DNA from: UBA5972 sp964637875
Lineage (GTDB): Bacteria; Pseudomonadota; Alphaproteobacteria; Rhodobacterales; Rhodobacteraceae
NCBI GenBank assembly: GCA_964637875.1
Contig: CAZWXK010000002.1
Span: 1-64,000 of the forward strand
Direction: 5' to 3'
DNA length: 64,000 nucleotides
The notes beneath the pieces were generated by a model. The model saw only the letters and a program-made list of their open reading frames with translations. It did not search any database and was not told the origin of the DNA. Position numbers and translations under genes: made by a program. How positions within the stretch are numbered: the first letter of the stretch is position 1; each line of letters begins with the position of its first letter. This document shows, in pieces, positions 1-8,932 of this stretch.

Positions 1-41
1 CGGTTCCGGGAAAGGGTCATGCAGGAAAACGGCGGAAGATA

Positions 42-128
42 TGGTGCCCAGGAGAGGACTCGAACCTCCACGTCCATACGGACACTAGCACCTGAAGCTA
101 GCGCGTCTACCAATTCCGCCACCTGGGC
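42..128 (-). tRNA. tRNA-Leu (anticodon CAG)
   Basis: Read on the minus strand, an 87-base cloverleaf starts GCCCAGGTGGCGGAAT and ends in an encoded CCA. The anticodon stem CTAGC/GCTAG encloses the loop TTCAGGT, so the anticodon is CAG, decoding CUG. A long variable arm, the GGTTCGAGTCC T-arm and the 7-bp acceptor stem GCCCAGG/CCTGGGC identify a class II tRNA-Leu. Confidence 0.96.
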
Positions 129-148
129 CGGTGTCGTCGGTGAGAGGC

Positions 149-177
149 CATGTAGACTCGGAATTCAGCGGTGTCAA
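149..177 (-). promoter_or_regulatory. Putative sigma70 promoter of tRNA-Leu
   Basis: On the minus strand a perfect TTGACA (172-177) is followed after 17 bases by TACATG (149-154). The predicted start of transcription would lie about 14 bases before the tRNA 5' end. The -10 is weak, so this is a moderate call made from position and the perfect -35. Confidence 0.5.
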
Positions 178-270
178 CGGGCTGAGCGCAGCTTTGGCGC
201 GATAATTCAAACTTGTTCCCGCGCGCGCATGGGATTATTGGGATGACAGGCAGCACTCAAGGAGAGTTCC

Positions 271-1266
271 ATGTCCAGCGCACCCAGAATAGCAACGGTT
301 TTCGGTGGGTCCGGCTTTGTCGGTCGCTATATTGTCAGGCGCCTTGCACAGCAGGGCTGGCGCGTAAGGGTTGCCGTCAGACGCCCGAACGAGGCGCTCT
401 TTGTGCGCACCTATGGCAGTGTTGGGCAGGTCGAGCCGATTCTTGCAAACATTCGCGACAAGGCATCGACCAGGGCGGCGATTGCAGGGGCCGATGTCGT
501 GGTCAACTGCGTCGGCATCCTTGTGGAAACCGGGCGCCAGCAATTCGATACCGTTCATGTCGAGGGGGCCGGGCGGATTGCGCGTATCGCGGCGCAGGAA
601 GGGGTGTCACGGCTGGTTCACCTTTCGGCGCTGGGCGCCGATCCCGAATCCGACAGCGATTACGCCCGCTCCAAGGCGCGCGGCGAAGAGGCCGCGCGGG
701 CGGCCTTTCCCGATGCGGTGATTCTGCGTCCCTCGGTCGTGTTCGGGCCCGAGGATCGCTTTTTCAACCGGTTCGGCCTGATGGCGATGCTGTCGCCGGT
801 CATTCCGCTGGTCGGTGCCGGGACGCGTTTCCAGCCGGTTTATGTCGATGATGTCGCTGCCGCCGCGGTGATGGGTGCCGAGGGGAGCGCCGCCCCCGGG
901 GTATATGAGCTGGGCGGTTCGGAAACCCGCAGCTTCCGCGAGCTTGTCGAGATGATGCTGCACATGATCCGCCGGCGCAGGCTGGTCATTTCGTGGCCGT
1001 TCTGGATTGCCCGGATAAACGCCTGGTTTTTCGACATGGCGCAGGCGATCAGCCTGGGCCTGTTTACCAACAACATCCTGACCCGGGATCAGGTAAGGCA
1101 ACTGCGTCACGACAATATCGTGTCCGGAAAATTTCCCGGTCTGGTCGAGCTGGGGATCGAGCCCACCGTGATGGAGGGGATTCTGGAATCCTACCTTTAT
1201 GTCTATCGCCCGCACGGCCAGTACGAGGCCATAAGGGAATCCGCAGGCAAGCTGCGGCATGTCTGA
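271..1266 (+). CDS. NDUFA9-like NAD(P)-binding protein (atypical SDR)
   Basis: A 331-residue Rossmann protein of the atypical short-chain dehydrogenase group that includes the complex I accessory subunit NDUFA9/39 kDa. The nucleotide-binding loop GGSGFVG sits at residues 12-18, right at the N-terminus. There is no clear YxxxK dyad in the usual place, fitting a structural or cofactor-binding role. In alphaproteobacteria such proteins are annotated as complex I NDUFA9 family members; no complex I genes are nearby, so the role is inferred from family only. The start has a strong AAGGAGAG seven bases upstream. It is followed after 52 bases by uppP on the same strand. Confidence 0.85.
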   Translation: MSSAPRIATVFGGSGFVGRYIVRRLAQQGWRVRVAVRRPNEALFVRTYGSVGQVEPILANIRDKASTRAAIAGADVVVNCVGILVETGRQQFDTVHVEGAGRIARIAAQEGVSRLVHLSALGADPESDSDYARSKARGEEAARAAFPDAVILRPSVVFGPEDRFFNRFGLMAMLSPVIPLVGAGTRFQPVYVDDVAAAAVMGAEGSAAPGVYELGGSETRSFRELVEMMLHMIRRRRLVISWPFWIARINAWFFDMAQAISLGLFTNNILTRDQVRQLRHDNIVSGKFPGLVELGIEPTVMEGILESYLYVYRPHGQYEAIRESAGKLRHV

Positions 1267-1318
1267 CCGGGCGTCGCGCGCGCCAGACAACCAGCATCTC
1301 TGAACCCGGAAGGCCCAG

Positions 1319-2122
1319 ATGACAGATCAATCCATTATCGTTTCACTGCTTCTGGGCATTCTCGAGGGGCTGACCGAATTCATTCCCGTATCGTCCACCG
1401 GCCATCTGTTGCTGGCAGGGCATTTTCTGGGGTTTCAGTCGGCCGGAAAGACATTCGAGGTGGTGATACAGTTCGGGTCGATCCTGGCCCTGATCACCGT
1501 TTATGCGGCCAAGCTGTGGCAGGTGTTCAGCACGGCCCACAAGGACCCGGAGTCACGACGCTTCATCTTTTCGGTGACAATCGCATTTCTGCCCGCGGTG
1601 GTGATCGGGGTGCTTGCGCATGATTTCATCAAGAAGGTCCTGTTCGAGACGCCGATGCTGATCGCCGTGATGCTGGTTCTCGGCGGGATCGTCCTGTTGA
1701 TCGTTGACCGGCTGCCGCTGAAACCGCACATGCATGATGCGACGAAATTCCCGTGGAAAACCTCGCTTGCCATCGGGTTCGCCCAGACGCTGGCAATGGT
1801 TCCAGGGGTGTCGCGATCGGGTGCGACGATCGTTGCCGCCATGTTCCTGGGCGCGGACAAGAGGTCGGCCGCGGAATTCTCGTTCTTCCTGTCGATCCCG
1901 ACGATGCTGGGCGCCTTCGTCTATGATCTGTACAAGAGCTGGGATATCCTGGACGCCAGCGCGCTGAACGAGATCGCGATCGGCTTTGTTGCGGCATTCA
2001 TTGCCGGCGTCATCGTCGTCAAATGGGTGCTGGGCTATATCAGCCGACATGGCTATGCCCTGTTCGGATGGTGGAGAATCCTTGTCGGCGGAGCCGCCCT
2101 CATCGGGCTCTGGACAGGGTGA
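1319..2122 (+). CDS. uppP: Undecaprenyl-diphosphate phosphatase UppP (BacA)
   Basis: A 267-residue integral membrane enzyme that dephosphorylates undecaprenyl pyrophosphate to recycle the lipid carrier for peptidoglycan and other cell-wall polymers. Both BacA signatures are present: an ExxxE glutamate-rich stretch (E16 to E20, followed by PVSSTGH at 23-29) and PGVSRSG at 162-168, which form the active site. About seven to eight hydrophobic segments follow, and the length is normal for the family. GGAAGG precedes the ATG at good spacing. The product serves the same pathway as mtgA further along the window. Confidence 0.95.
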   Translation: MTDQSIIVSLLLGILEGLTEFIPVSSTGHLLLAGHFLGFQSAGKTFEVVIQFGSILALITVYAAKLWQVFSTAHKDPESRRFIFSVTIAFLPAVVIGVLAHDFIKKVLFETPMLIAVMLVLGGIVLLIVDRLPLKPHMHDATKFPWKTSLAIGFAQTLAMVPGVSRSGATIVAAMFLGADKRSAAEFSFFLSIPTMLGAFVYDLYKSWDILDASALNEIAIGFVAAFIAGVIVVKWVLGYISRHGYALFGWWRILVGGAALIGLWTG

Positions 2123-2138
2123 GCAGCTAAAAGGTATG

Positions 2139-2231
2139 TAATGCTGACCTAAAATTCACGGCCGGCGCGCCAATAATCGGCCACCGCGACAATTTTCACT
2201 GTATTAGGTCAATAATGCTGACTTTTAATTC
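2139..2231. promoter_or_regulatory. Repeated operator-like elements upstream of gltD
   Basis: The 160-base gap between uppP and gltD carries two imperfect 19-base direct repeats, at 2139-2157 and 2213-2231. They share TAATGCTGAC at the left and AATTC at the right, with start points 74 bases apart. A TAGGTCA inverted copy of the TGACCTA core lies just before the second repeat. This looks like a regulator-binding region of the gltDB operon, perhaps for a nitrogen or Lrp/AsnC-type regulator; the identity of the regulator is not visible from the sequence. Confidence 0.45.
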
Positions 2232-2282
2232 CGCGGACCCCGGTATATTACCGGGCTGCAATGGAATTGAGGGTGCAGGAAG

Positions 2283-3719
2283 ATGCCGAAACAATGGATG
2301 TTGAAATTTGTCGAGGTTGGCCGTGACATGCCGCCCAAGCGCGACCCGAATGCGCGCAAAAAGGATTTCAACGAGATCTACGCCGAATTCGCCCGCGCCA
2401 AGGCAGAAGAACAGGCCAGCCGATGTTCGCAATGCGGGGTACCCTTTTGCGAGGCACATTGCCCATTGCACAACAACATTCCGGACTGGTTGCTGATGAC
2501 GGCCGAAGACCGGCTGGAGGAGGGCTATCTCCTCAGCCAGGAGACCAACACATTCCCCGAAATCACCGGCCGCATCTGCCCGCAAGACCGGCTGTGCGAG
2601 GGAAACTGCGTCATCGAACAGGCGGGCCACGGCACGGTAACCATCGGCTCGATCGAGAAATACCTCACCGATACCGCATGGGAAAAGGGCTGGGTCCGCC
2701 CCATCAGGCCCCGCACCGAAAGAAAGGAAAGCATCGGCATCATCGGAGCAGGCCCCGCCGGCCTGGCCGCGGCCGACCGTCTGCGCCGGGCAGGCGTGCA
2801 GGTGACGATCTATGACCGTCACGACCGCGCGGGCGGCCTGATGACCTATGGTATTCCGTCCTTCAAGCTGGAAAAACATGTCGTTCAGCGCCGCGTTCAG
2901 CAGCTGACCGAAGGCGGCGTCATCTTTCGTCTGAACTGCAATGTGGGCAAAGATGTCGGTTTCGCCGAACTTCGTGACCGCCACGATGCCGTGCTGATAG
3001 CGACCGGCGTATACAAGGCGCGCGATATCGCAGGCCCCGGTTCCGGCCTGCGCGGAATCGTTCAGGCGTTGGATTATCTTACAGCGGCCAACCGATTGAA
3101 TTTTGGTGATAAAGTACCCGAGATCGACTCGGGCGAAATGTGGGCCGAAGGCAAGAAAGTGGTGGTCATCGGCGGGGGCGATACCGCAATGGACTGTGTG
3201 CGCACCGCCATCCGTCAGGGCGCGAAATCGGTCAGGTGCCTGTACCGGCGCGACCGCGCCAACATGCCCGGCAGCAAACGCGAAACCGCCAATGCCGAGG
3301 AGGAGGGCGTCGAATTCGTCTGGTTGACGGCCCCCAGGGGATTTATCGGTGAAAACCATGTCACCGGTGTCAGGGTTGCGCGCATGCGCCTTGGCCCACC
3401 TGATGTGACCGGCCGCCAGCGCCCCGAGGAAATCGAGGGTTCGACCTATACCGAAGAGGCCGACCTTGTGATCAAGGCACTGGGATTCGAGCCCGAAGAC
3501 CTGCCCGCATCATGGGGCCAGCCCGACCTGCCCGTGACACGCTGGGGTACGATCAAGGCCGATTTCCGCAGTTTCCGTACCGACATGCCCGGTGTCTATG
3601 CTGTGGGCGATATCGTGCGGGGGGCGTCGCTGGTGGTCTGGGCCATTGCCGACGGCCGCGCCGCTGCCGACAGCATCCTCGAACAGCTGAACAGCGAATC
3701 GCGCGCGGCCGCGGAATAG
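2283..3719 (+). CDS. gltD: Glutamate synthase (NADPH) small subunit
   Basis: A 478-residue beta subunit of NADPH-GOGAT that feeds electrons from NADPH through FAD and iron-sulfur clusters to GltB. It starts with a cysteine-rich Fe-S domain (CSQCGVPFC, then CPLHNN and CPQDRLCEGNC), followed by the FAD-binding GAGPAG motif near residues 155-160 and the second dinucleotide fold VVVIGGGD at 293-300. Length is typical. AGGA is placed well before the ATG. gltB follows after 68 bases on the same strand, so the two are one operon for ammonium assimilation. Confidence 0.97.
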   Translation: MPKQWMLKFVEVGRDMPPKRDPNARKKDFNEIYAEFARAKAEEQASRCSQCGVPFCEAHCPLHNNIPDWLLMTAEDRLEEGYLLSQETNTFPEITGRICPQDRLCEGNCVIEQAGHGTVTIGSIEKYLTDTAWEKGWVRPIRPRTERKESIGIIGAGPAGLAAADRLRRAGVQVTIYDRHDRAGGLMTYGIPSFKLEKHVVQRRVQQLTEGGVIFRLNCNVGKDVGFAELRDRHDAVLIATGVYKARDIAGPGSGLRGIVQALDYLTAANRLNFGDKVPEIDSGEMWAEGKKVVVIGGGDTAMDCVRTAIRQGAKSVRCLYRRDRANMPGSKRETANAEEEGVEFVWLTAPRGFIGENHVTGVRVARMRLGPPDVTGRQRPEEIEGSTYTEEADLVIKALGFEPEDLPASWGQPDLPVTRWGTIKADFRSFRTDMPGVYAVGDIVRGASLVVWAIADGRAAADSILEQLNSESRAAAE

Positions 3720-3787
3720 ACCGGATACGAACCAGAACAGACCGGCGGCCGGGTTCGGCTGCCGCATCGCCCGGAGGAGCGGTAAAG

Positions 3788-6700
3788 ATGACGAAATTCG
3801 ACGAAAACTGGATCGCCGATTACACGGCCAGGCGCGATCTTGTGGCTGAACAGGGCATGTACCGCCCCGATGACGAGCACGCCTCGTGCGGCGTCGGACT
3901 GGTCGTATCGATCGACGGCAAGCCCTCGCGCAAGGTGGTGCAGAACGGGATCGACGCGCTCAAGGCGGTCTGGCACCGGGGCGCCGTCGATGCCGACGGC
4001 AAGACAGGCGACGGCGCGGGGATTCACGTCCAGATCCCGGTCAGGTTCTTTTACGACCAGATCCGTCGTACCGGCCACGAGCCGGAAACGGACAGGCTGA
4101 TTGCCGTGGGGCAGGTGTTTCTGCCGCGTACCGATTCGGGCGCACAGGAGACCTGCCGTACCATCGTCGAATCTGAAATCCTGCGCATGGGTTATCACAT
4201 CTATGGCTGGCGCCATGTGCCCGTCGATGTCAGCTGTCTTGGCGAAAAGGCAAATGCGACCCGCCCCGAGATCGAGCAGATCATCATCAGCAACGCCAAG
4301 GGCGCGGATGAGGAGACATTCGAGCGCGAGCTGTACGTCATCCGCCGCCGCATCGAAAAGGCCGCGGCTGCCGCCCAGGTCTATGATCTGTATATCTGTT
4401 CGTTGTCATGCCGGTCGATCATCTACAAGGGAATGATGCTGGCCGAACAGGTTGCGGAATTCTATCCCGACCTCAAGGACGAGCGATTCGAAAGCGCCTT
4501 TGCCATCTATCACCAGCGCTACTCCACCAATACATTCCCGCAATGGTGGCTGGCCCAGCCTTTCCGCATGTTGGCCCATAACGGTGAAATCAACACGTTA
4601 AGAGGCAACCTCAACTGGATGAAAAGCCACGAGATTCGTATGGCGTCCAATGCGTTCGGGGACCACGCCGAGGATATCAAGCCGATCGTTGCTCAGGGGT
4701 CGTCCGATTCGGCTGCGCTGGATGCGGTGTTCGAGGTTCTGGTGCGCGCCGGTCGTAACGCCCCGATGGCCAAGACCATGCTGGTGCCGGAGAGCTGGTC
4801 GAACTCGACCAGGGAAATGCCCAAGGCGTGGCAGGACATGTATTCCTATTGCAACAGCGTGATGGAGCCCTGGGATGGCCCCGCGGCGCTGGCCATGACC
4901 GACGGGCGCTGGGTTTGCGCGGGGCTCGATCGCAACGGCCTGCGGCCCATGCGCTATGTGGTCACCGGTGACGGGCTGGTGATCGCCGGCTCCGAGGCGG
5001 GCATGGTGCCGCCCGACGAGGCAACCGTCGTCGAAAAGGGCGCGCTGGGCCCCGGCCAGATGCTGGCCGTTGACATGAAAGACGGGCGTCTGCTGCATGA
5101 CGCCGAACTGAAGGACGAGCTGGCCGCCTCGCGCCCATTTGGCGAATGGGTGGGCTCGATTGTCGATCTCGAAAGGGAAACCGGTCACGTAGCCGAAAAG
5201 GCAATGTTCGAGGGCGACGAACTGCGCAAGCGGCAGATTGCCGCGGGCTATACGCTGGAGGAACTGGAGCAGATCCTCCAGCCCATGGTCGAGGACGGGA
5301 AAGAGGCGATCGCCAGCATGGGGGACGACACCCCCTCGGCCGTGCTTTCGGACCAGTACCGACCCCTGTCACATTTCTTCCGGCAGAATTTCAGCCAGGT
5401 CACGAATCCGCCGATCGACAGCCTGCGCGAATATCGGGTGATGAGCCTGAAAACGCGCTTTGGCAACCTCAAGAACGTGCTGGACGAAGACAATACCCAG
5501 ACCGAGATCCTGACATTGGAGAGCCCGTTTGTCTCGAACGCGAAATTCGAGGAAATGGTCAAACATTTCGGTCGCGACGTTGCCGAGCTGGACTGTACCT
5601 TTGTGCGCGACGGCGGCGATGGTGCCTTGCGGCACGCCCTTGAAAAACTGCGCGCCGAGGCCGAGGATGCCGTGCGATCGGGTGCAATGCACCTGATCCT
5701 GACCGACCATTTCCAGGATGCCGACAAGGTGCCGATGCCGATGATTCTGGCGACCTCGGCGGTGCATTCGCATCTGACTCGCAAGGGGTTGCGGACCTTC
5801 TGTTCGCTGAATGTGCGCGCGGCCGAATGTATTGATCCGCATTATTTCGCCGTGCTGATCGGTTGCGGCGCAACGACGGTCAACGCCTATCTGGCACAGG
5901 ATTCCATCGCCGATCGTGTTACGCGCGGTCTGATCGACGGGCCGCTGGATGCCGCGGTCGAACGTTACGCGAGCGCCATCAACCAGGGCCTGCTGAAAAT
6001 CATGTCCAAGATGGGCATTTCGGTGATCTCCAGCTATCGCGGCGGGCTGAACTTCGAGGCCGTGGGCCTGAGCCGTTCGATGGTGGCGGAATATTTCCCC
6101 GGCATGCACAGCCGGATTTCAGGCATCGGCGTGACCGGCGTCCAGCGCAAGATTTCGGCCGTGCATGCCAAGGGCTGGCTGGGGCAGGCGGACATGCTGC
6201 CGATTGGCGGGTTCTACAAGGCACGCCGCACGGGCGAGAAACACGCCTGGGGCGCGCAGTCGATGCATCTGTTGCAGTCGGCCTGCGATCAGGCGTCCTA
6301 TGATCTGTGGAAGAAATACTCGGCCAGGATGCGGGCCAACCCGCCGATCCACCTGCGCGATCTGCTGGATTTCAAGCCCCAGCTCGACCCGATCCCGCTG
6401 GAGGAGGTGGAAAGCATCACCTCGATCCGCAAGCGCTTTGTCACCCCGGGGATGAGCCTCGGCGCGCTGTCGCCCGAGGCGCACAAGACGCTGAACATTG
6501 CCATGAACCGCATCGGCGCCAAGTCCGACAGCGGCGAAGGCGGCGAGGACCCGGCCCATTTCACGCCCGAACCCAATGGCGACAACCCCAGCGCCAAGAT
6601 CAAGCAGGTTGCCTCGGGCCGGTTCGGGGTGACGGCGGAATATCTGAACCACTGCGAAGAGCTGGAAATCAAGGTTGCCCAGGGTGCCAAGCCCGGCGAG

Positions 6701-8323
6701 GGGGGGCAGCTGCCCGGCATCAAGGTGACCGAGCTGATCGCGCGGCTTCGCCATTCTACGCCCGGCGTGACATTGATCAGCCCGCCGCCGCATCACGATA
6801 TCTATTCGATCGAAGATCTGGCGCAATTGATCTATGATCTCAAGCAGATAAACCCGAAAGCCAAGGTAACGGTCAAACTGGTTGCGGCCAGCGGTGTTGG
6901 CACGATTGCAGCCGGTGTGGCCAAGGCCAAGGCCGATGTGATCCTGATTTCCGGCCACAATGGCGGCACCGGGGCCAGCCCGGCCACCAGCATCAAATAT
7001 GCCGGCCTGCCGTGGGAAATGGGATTAACCGAGGCACATCAAGTGCTTGCACTGAATAATTTACGTGATCGTGTAACCTTGCGCACCGATGGCGGGCTGC
7101 GTACAGGGCGCGATATCGTGATCGCCGCCATGATGGGGGCCGAAGAATTCGGCATCGGCACCGCCGCGCTGATTGCGATGGGCTGCATCATGGTGCGCCA
7201 ATGCCAGAGCAACACCTGCCCCGTCGGCATCTGCGTACAGGATGAGCGCCTGCGCAGGAAATTCACCGGAACGGCCGACAAGGTCGTGAATCTGATCACT
7301 TTCTACGCGCAGGAGGTGCGCGAGATCCTGGCCAGCATCGGCGCCCGCAGCCTGGACGAGGTGATCGGCCGTGCCGACCTTTTGACCCAGGTCAGTCGGG
7401 GCTCGGCCCATCTGGACGATCTGGATCTGAACCCGATGCTGTTGTCGGTCGATGAAGGCCACAACATCACCTATGACCGCAAAAAGCCCCGGCAAGAGGT
7501 GCCCGATACGCTGGACGCCGAGATCATCAAGGACGCCGAGCGTTTTTTCAACGACGGCGAAAAGATGCAGCTGTCCTATTCGGTGCAAAATACCGATCGC
7601 ACCATCGGCACCCGCGCCTCCAGCCACATCGTGCGTCGTTTCGGCATGCGCAACAACCTGCAACCCGATCACCTGACGATCAAGCTGTCGGGCTCGGCCG
7701 GCCAATCCCTGGGCGCCTTTGCGGCGCCCGGCCTCAAGATCGAGGTATCGGGCGATGCGAACGACTATGTCGGCAAGGGCCTGTCGGGGGGTATCATCGT
7801 CGTGCGCCCGCCGCTGGTATCGCCGCTGGTCCCCGAGGAAAACACGATCATCGGCAACACGGTCCTGTATGGCGCAACCGCGGGCAAGCTGTTTGCCAAC
7901 GGCCGCGCTGGCGAGCGCTTTGCCGTGCGCAATTCAGGCGCGCGTGTGGTGGTCGAGGGCTGCGGCTCGAACGGGTGCGAGTACATGACCGGCGGGGTCG
8001 CGGTGATTCTGGGGTCGATCGGCAAGAACTTTGCCGCCGGCATGACCGGGGGAATGGCCTATCTCTATGATCCTGCCGGCAAGGCGCAGGATCACATCAA
8101 CATGGAATCGGTGGTTGTCAACAGACTGTCCTCGCGCCACTGGGAGGGCGAGTTGCGCGCCCTCATTGCCGAACACGCCGCCGAGACCCGCAGTGCCCGT
8201 GCCCAGCATATTCTGGCGAACTGGGATGACGAGCGCGCGCATTTCCTGCAGGTCTGCCCCAAGGAGATGCTGCCCCATCTGCGCCATCCGCTGAGCGACA
8301 CGGTCGACAGCCTGACGGCCTGA
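3788..8323 (+). CDS. gltB: Glutamate synthase (NADPH) large subunit
   Basis: A 1511-residue alpha subunit that hydrolyses glutamine and makes glutamate from 2-oxoglutarate. The class II amidotransferase nucleophile is Cys34 in ASCGVG, so the mature enzyme should form by removal of a 33-residue propeptide. The FMN-binding synthase domain holds the Gly-rich SGHNGGTGASP stretch. The Cys cluster of the 3Fe-4S centre (CIMVRQCQSNTCPVG) lies near residues 1132-1147, and the C-terminal GXGXG beta-helix ends the protein. The frame stays open upstream into gltD, but the ATG at 3788 has GGAGGAGCGG before it and gives the family's normal length. Confidence 0.97.
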   Translation: MTKFDENWIADYTARRDLVAEQGMYRPDDEHASCGVGLVVSIDGKPSRKVVQNGIDALKAVWHRGAVDADGKTGDGAGIHVQIPVRFFYDQIRRTGHEPETDRLIAVGQVFLPRTDSGAQETCRTIVESEILRMGYHIYGWRHVPVDVSCLGEKANATRPEIEQIIISNAKGADEETFERELYVIRRRIEKAAAAAQVYDLYICSLSCRSIIYKGMMLAEQVAEFYPDLKDERFESAFAIYHQRYSTNTFPQWWLAQPFRMLAHNGEINTLRGNLNWMKSHEIRMASNAFGDHAEDIKPIVAQGSSDSAALDAVFEVLVRAGRNAPMAKTMLVPESWSNSTREMPKAWQDMYSYCNSVMEPWDGPAALAMTDGRWVCAGLDRNGLRPMRYVVTGDGLVIAGSEAGMVPPDEATVVEKGALGPGQMLAVDMKDGRLLHDAELKDELAASRPFGEWVGSIVDLERETGHVAEKAMFEGDELRKRQIAAGYTLEELEQILQPMVEDGKEAIASMGDDTPSAVLSDQYRPLSHFFRQNFSQVTNPPIDSLREYRVMSLKTRFGNLKNVLDEDNTQTEILTLESPFVSNAKFEEMVKHFGRDVAELDCTFVRDGGDGALRHALEKLRAEAEDAVRSGAMHLILTDHFQDADKVPMPMILATSAVHSHLTRKGLRTFCSLNVRAAECIDPHYFAVLIGCGATTVNAYLAQDSIADRVTRGLIDGPLDAAVERYASAINQGLLKIMSKMGISVISSYRGGLNFEAVGLSRSMVAEYFPGMHSRISGIGVTGVQRKISAVHAKGWLGQADMLPIGGFYKARRTGEKHAWGAQSMHLLQSACDQASYDLWKKYSARMRANPPIHLRDLLDFKPQLDPIPLEEVESITSIRKRFVTPGMSLGALSPEAHKTLNIAMNRIGAKSDSGEGGEDPAHFTPEPNGDNPSAKIKQVASGRFGVTAEYLNHCEELEIKVAQGAKPGEGGQLPGIKVTELIARLRHSTPGVTLISPPPHHDIYSIEDLAQLIYDLKQINPKAKVTVKLVAASGVGTIAAGVAKAKADVILISGHNGGTGASPATSIKYAGLPWEMGLTEAHQVLALNNLRDRVTLRTDGGLRTGRDIVIAAMMGAEEFGIGTAALIAMGCIMVRQCQSNTCPVGICVQDERLRRKFTGTADKVVNLITFYAQEVREILASIGARSLDEVIGRADLLTQVSRGSAHLDDLDLNPMLLSVDEGHNITYDRKKPRQEVPDTLDAEIIKDAERFFNDGEKMQLSYSVQNTDRTIGTRASSHIVRRFGMRNNLQPDHLTIKLSGSAGQSLGAFAAPGLKIEVSGDANDYVGKGLSGGIIVVRPPLVSPLVPEENTIIGNTVLYGATAGKLFANGRAGERFAVRNSGARVVVEGCGSNGCEYMTGGVAVILGSIGKNFAAGMTGGMAYLYDPAGKAQDHINMESVVVNRLSSRHWEGELRALIAEHAAETRSARAQHILANWDDERAHFLQVCPKEMLPHLRHPLSDTVDSLTA

Positions 8324-8348
8324 CGGCCCGAGGGAACCCGAGAATCAA

Positions 8349-8382
8349 GGACCCGGCGCCGCCAGGGTGGCCGGCCGGGTCC
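8349..8382. terminator. Stem-loop between gltB and the convergent DUF7282 gene
   Basis: GGACCCGGC (8349-8357) pairs with GCCGGGTCC (8374-8382), and inner GCC/GGC pairs extend the stem. The position, between the ends of two convergent genes, fits a bidirectional terminator, but no T-run follows on either strand. Confidence 0.45.
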
Positions 8383-8404
8383 TGATCTGGTCGGCTTGTC
8401 GCGA

Positions 8405-8794
8405 TCACTTGATCGGAATCGGTTTGACCACGGGCTTGCCGTTCTTTTTCACCGGGTGATCGGCGCCCGGAAATTCATATGTGCCCTTCTTGCCGGCGTC
8501 GACATGGAGCATCGCAAGCACCTTCTGCCCGGGGCTGGTCGGCGCATCCAGAGGGACGACGACATTCTTGTCGGTCCCGGCCTTGACCGCGACGTGGCCA
8601 AGCGATCCGGGCACGACCGGTTTGCCATCCTTGATCGCATGGATCACCAACCAGCCGTCGCCGGTGATGGTGAGCGATTCGATGGTCACGCTCTTGCCCG
8701 CGGGCTGCGGTGCGGCCATGATCTCGTCCGCATTGGCGGCAAGGCCGGCGGCCATCGGCAAGGCGGCAAGAATGGCGATTTTTGCAAATTTCAT
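8405..8794 (-). CDS. Small secreted DUF7282-type protein, ECF-sigma target candidate
   Basis: A 129-residue protein with a clear Sec signal peptide (Met1 to about Ala22, hydrophobic core AILAALPMAAG), so it should be periplasmic or secreted. The mature part looks like a single DUF7282-type beta-sandwich domain, with GDGWLVIHA and HVAVKAGTDKNV segments and a lysine-rich C-terminus. Family function is unknown. The frame is open further upstream, but AGGGAA precedes the ATG at 8794. The gene is divergent from an ECF sigma gene, and its upstream region carries the same GGAAT-N16-CGTA promoter as the sigma gene. I infer that it is a direct target of that sigma factor. Confidence 0.72.
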   Translation of the reverse strand: MKFAKIAILAALPMAAGLAANADEIMAAPQPAGKSVTIESLTITGDGWLVIHAIKDGKPVVPGSLGHVAVKAGTDKNVVVPLDAPTSPGQKVLAMLHVDAGKKGTYEFPGADHPVKKNGKPVVKPIPIK

Positions 8795-8844
8795 GGTCTG
8801 TTCCCTTTCGGTTATGATTGTTGGGCGCGTGTCGCACATGGGAA

Positions 8845-8870
8845 ATACGCCGCCACGTGAAAAATATTCC
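8845..8870 (-). promoter_or_regulatory. ECF-type promoter for the DUF7282 gene
   Basis: On the minus strand GGAAT (8866-8870) is separated by exactly 16 bases from CGTAT (8845-8849). This is the classical ECF layout (GGAAC-like -35, CGT-like -10). The spacer opens with ATTTTT, the A/T-rich tract usual behind ECF -35 elements. It mirrors the promoter of the divergent sigma gene nine bases away. Confidence 0.72.
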
Positions 8871-8879
8871 CTCGGCCGG

Positions 8880-8905
8880 GGAATTTTTTCGTGCCGGTTG
8901 CGTAA
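8880..8905 (+). promoter_or_regulatory. Autoregulatory ECF-type promoter of the sigma/anti-sigma operon
   Basis: GGAAT (8880-8884), a 16-base spacer starting TTTTT, then CGTAA (8901-8905). It matches the divergent promoter in -35, spacer length, T-tract and CGTA core. An ECF factor commonly transcribes its own operon, so these shared elements give its likely recognition sequence. The ATG at 8906 directly abuts the -10 and cannot be the translation start. Confidence 0.75.
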
Positions 8906-8932
8906 ATGGGTCAGGACTACAGGAAAAAGAAC

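Noticed and set aside
3512..3787. Upstream open part of the gltB frame
   Set aside because: It lies inside gltD in another frame; the ATG at 3788 has a strong ribosome site and gives the right propeptide before Cys34.
8906..8932. ATG at 8906 as start of the ECF sigma gene
   Set aside because: It abuts the predicted -10 element and would be at or upstream of the transcript start; the ATG at 8933 has AGGA before it.
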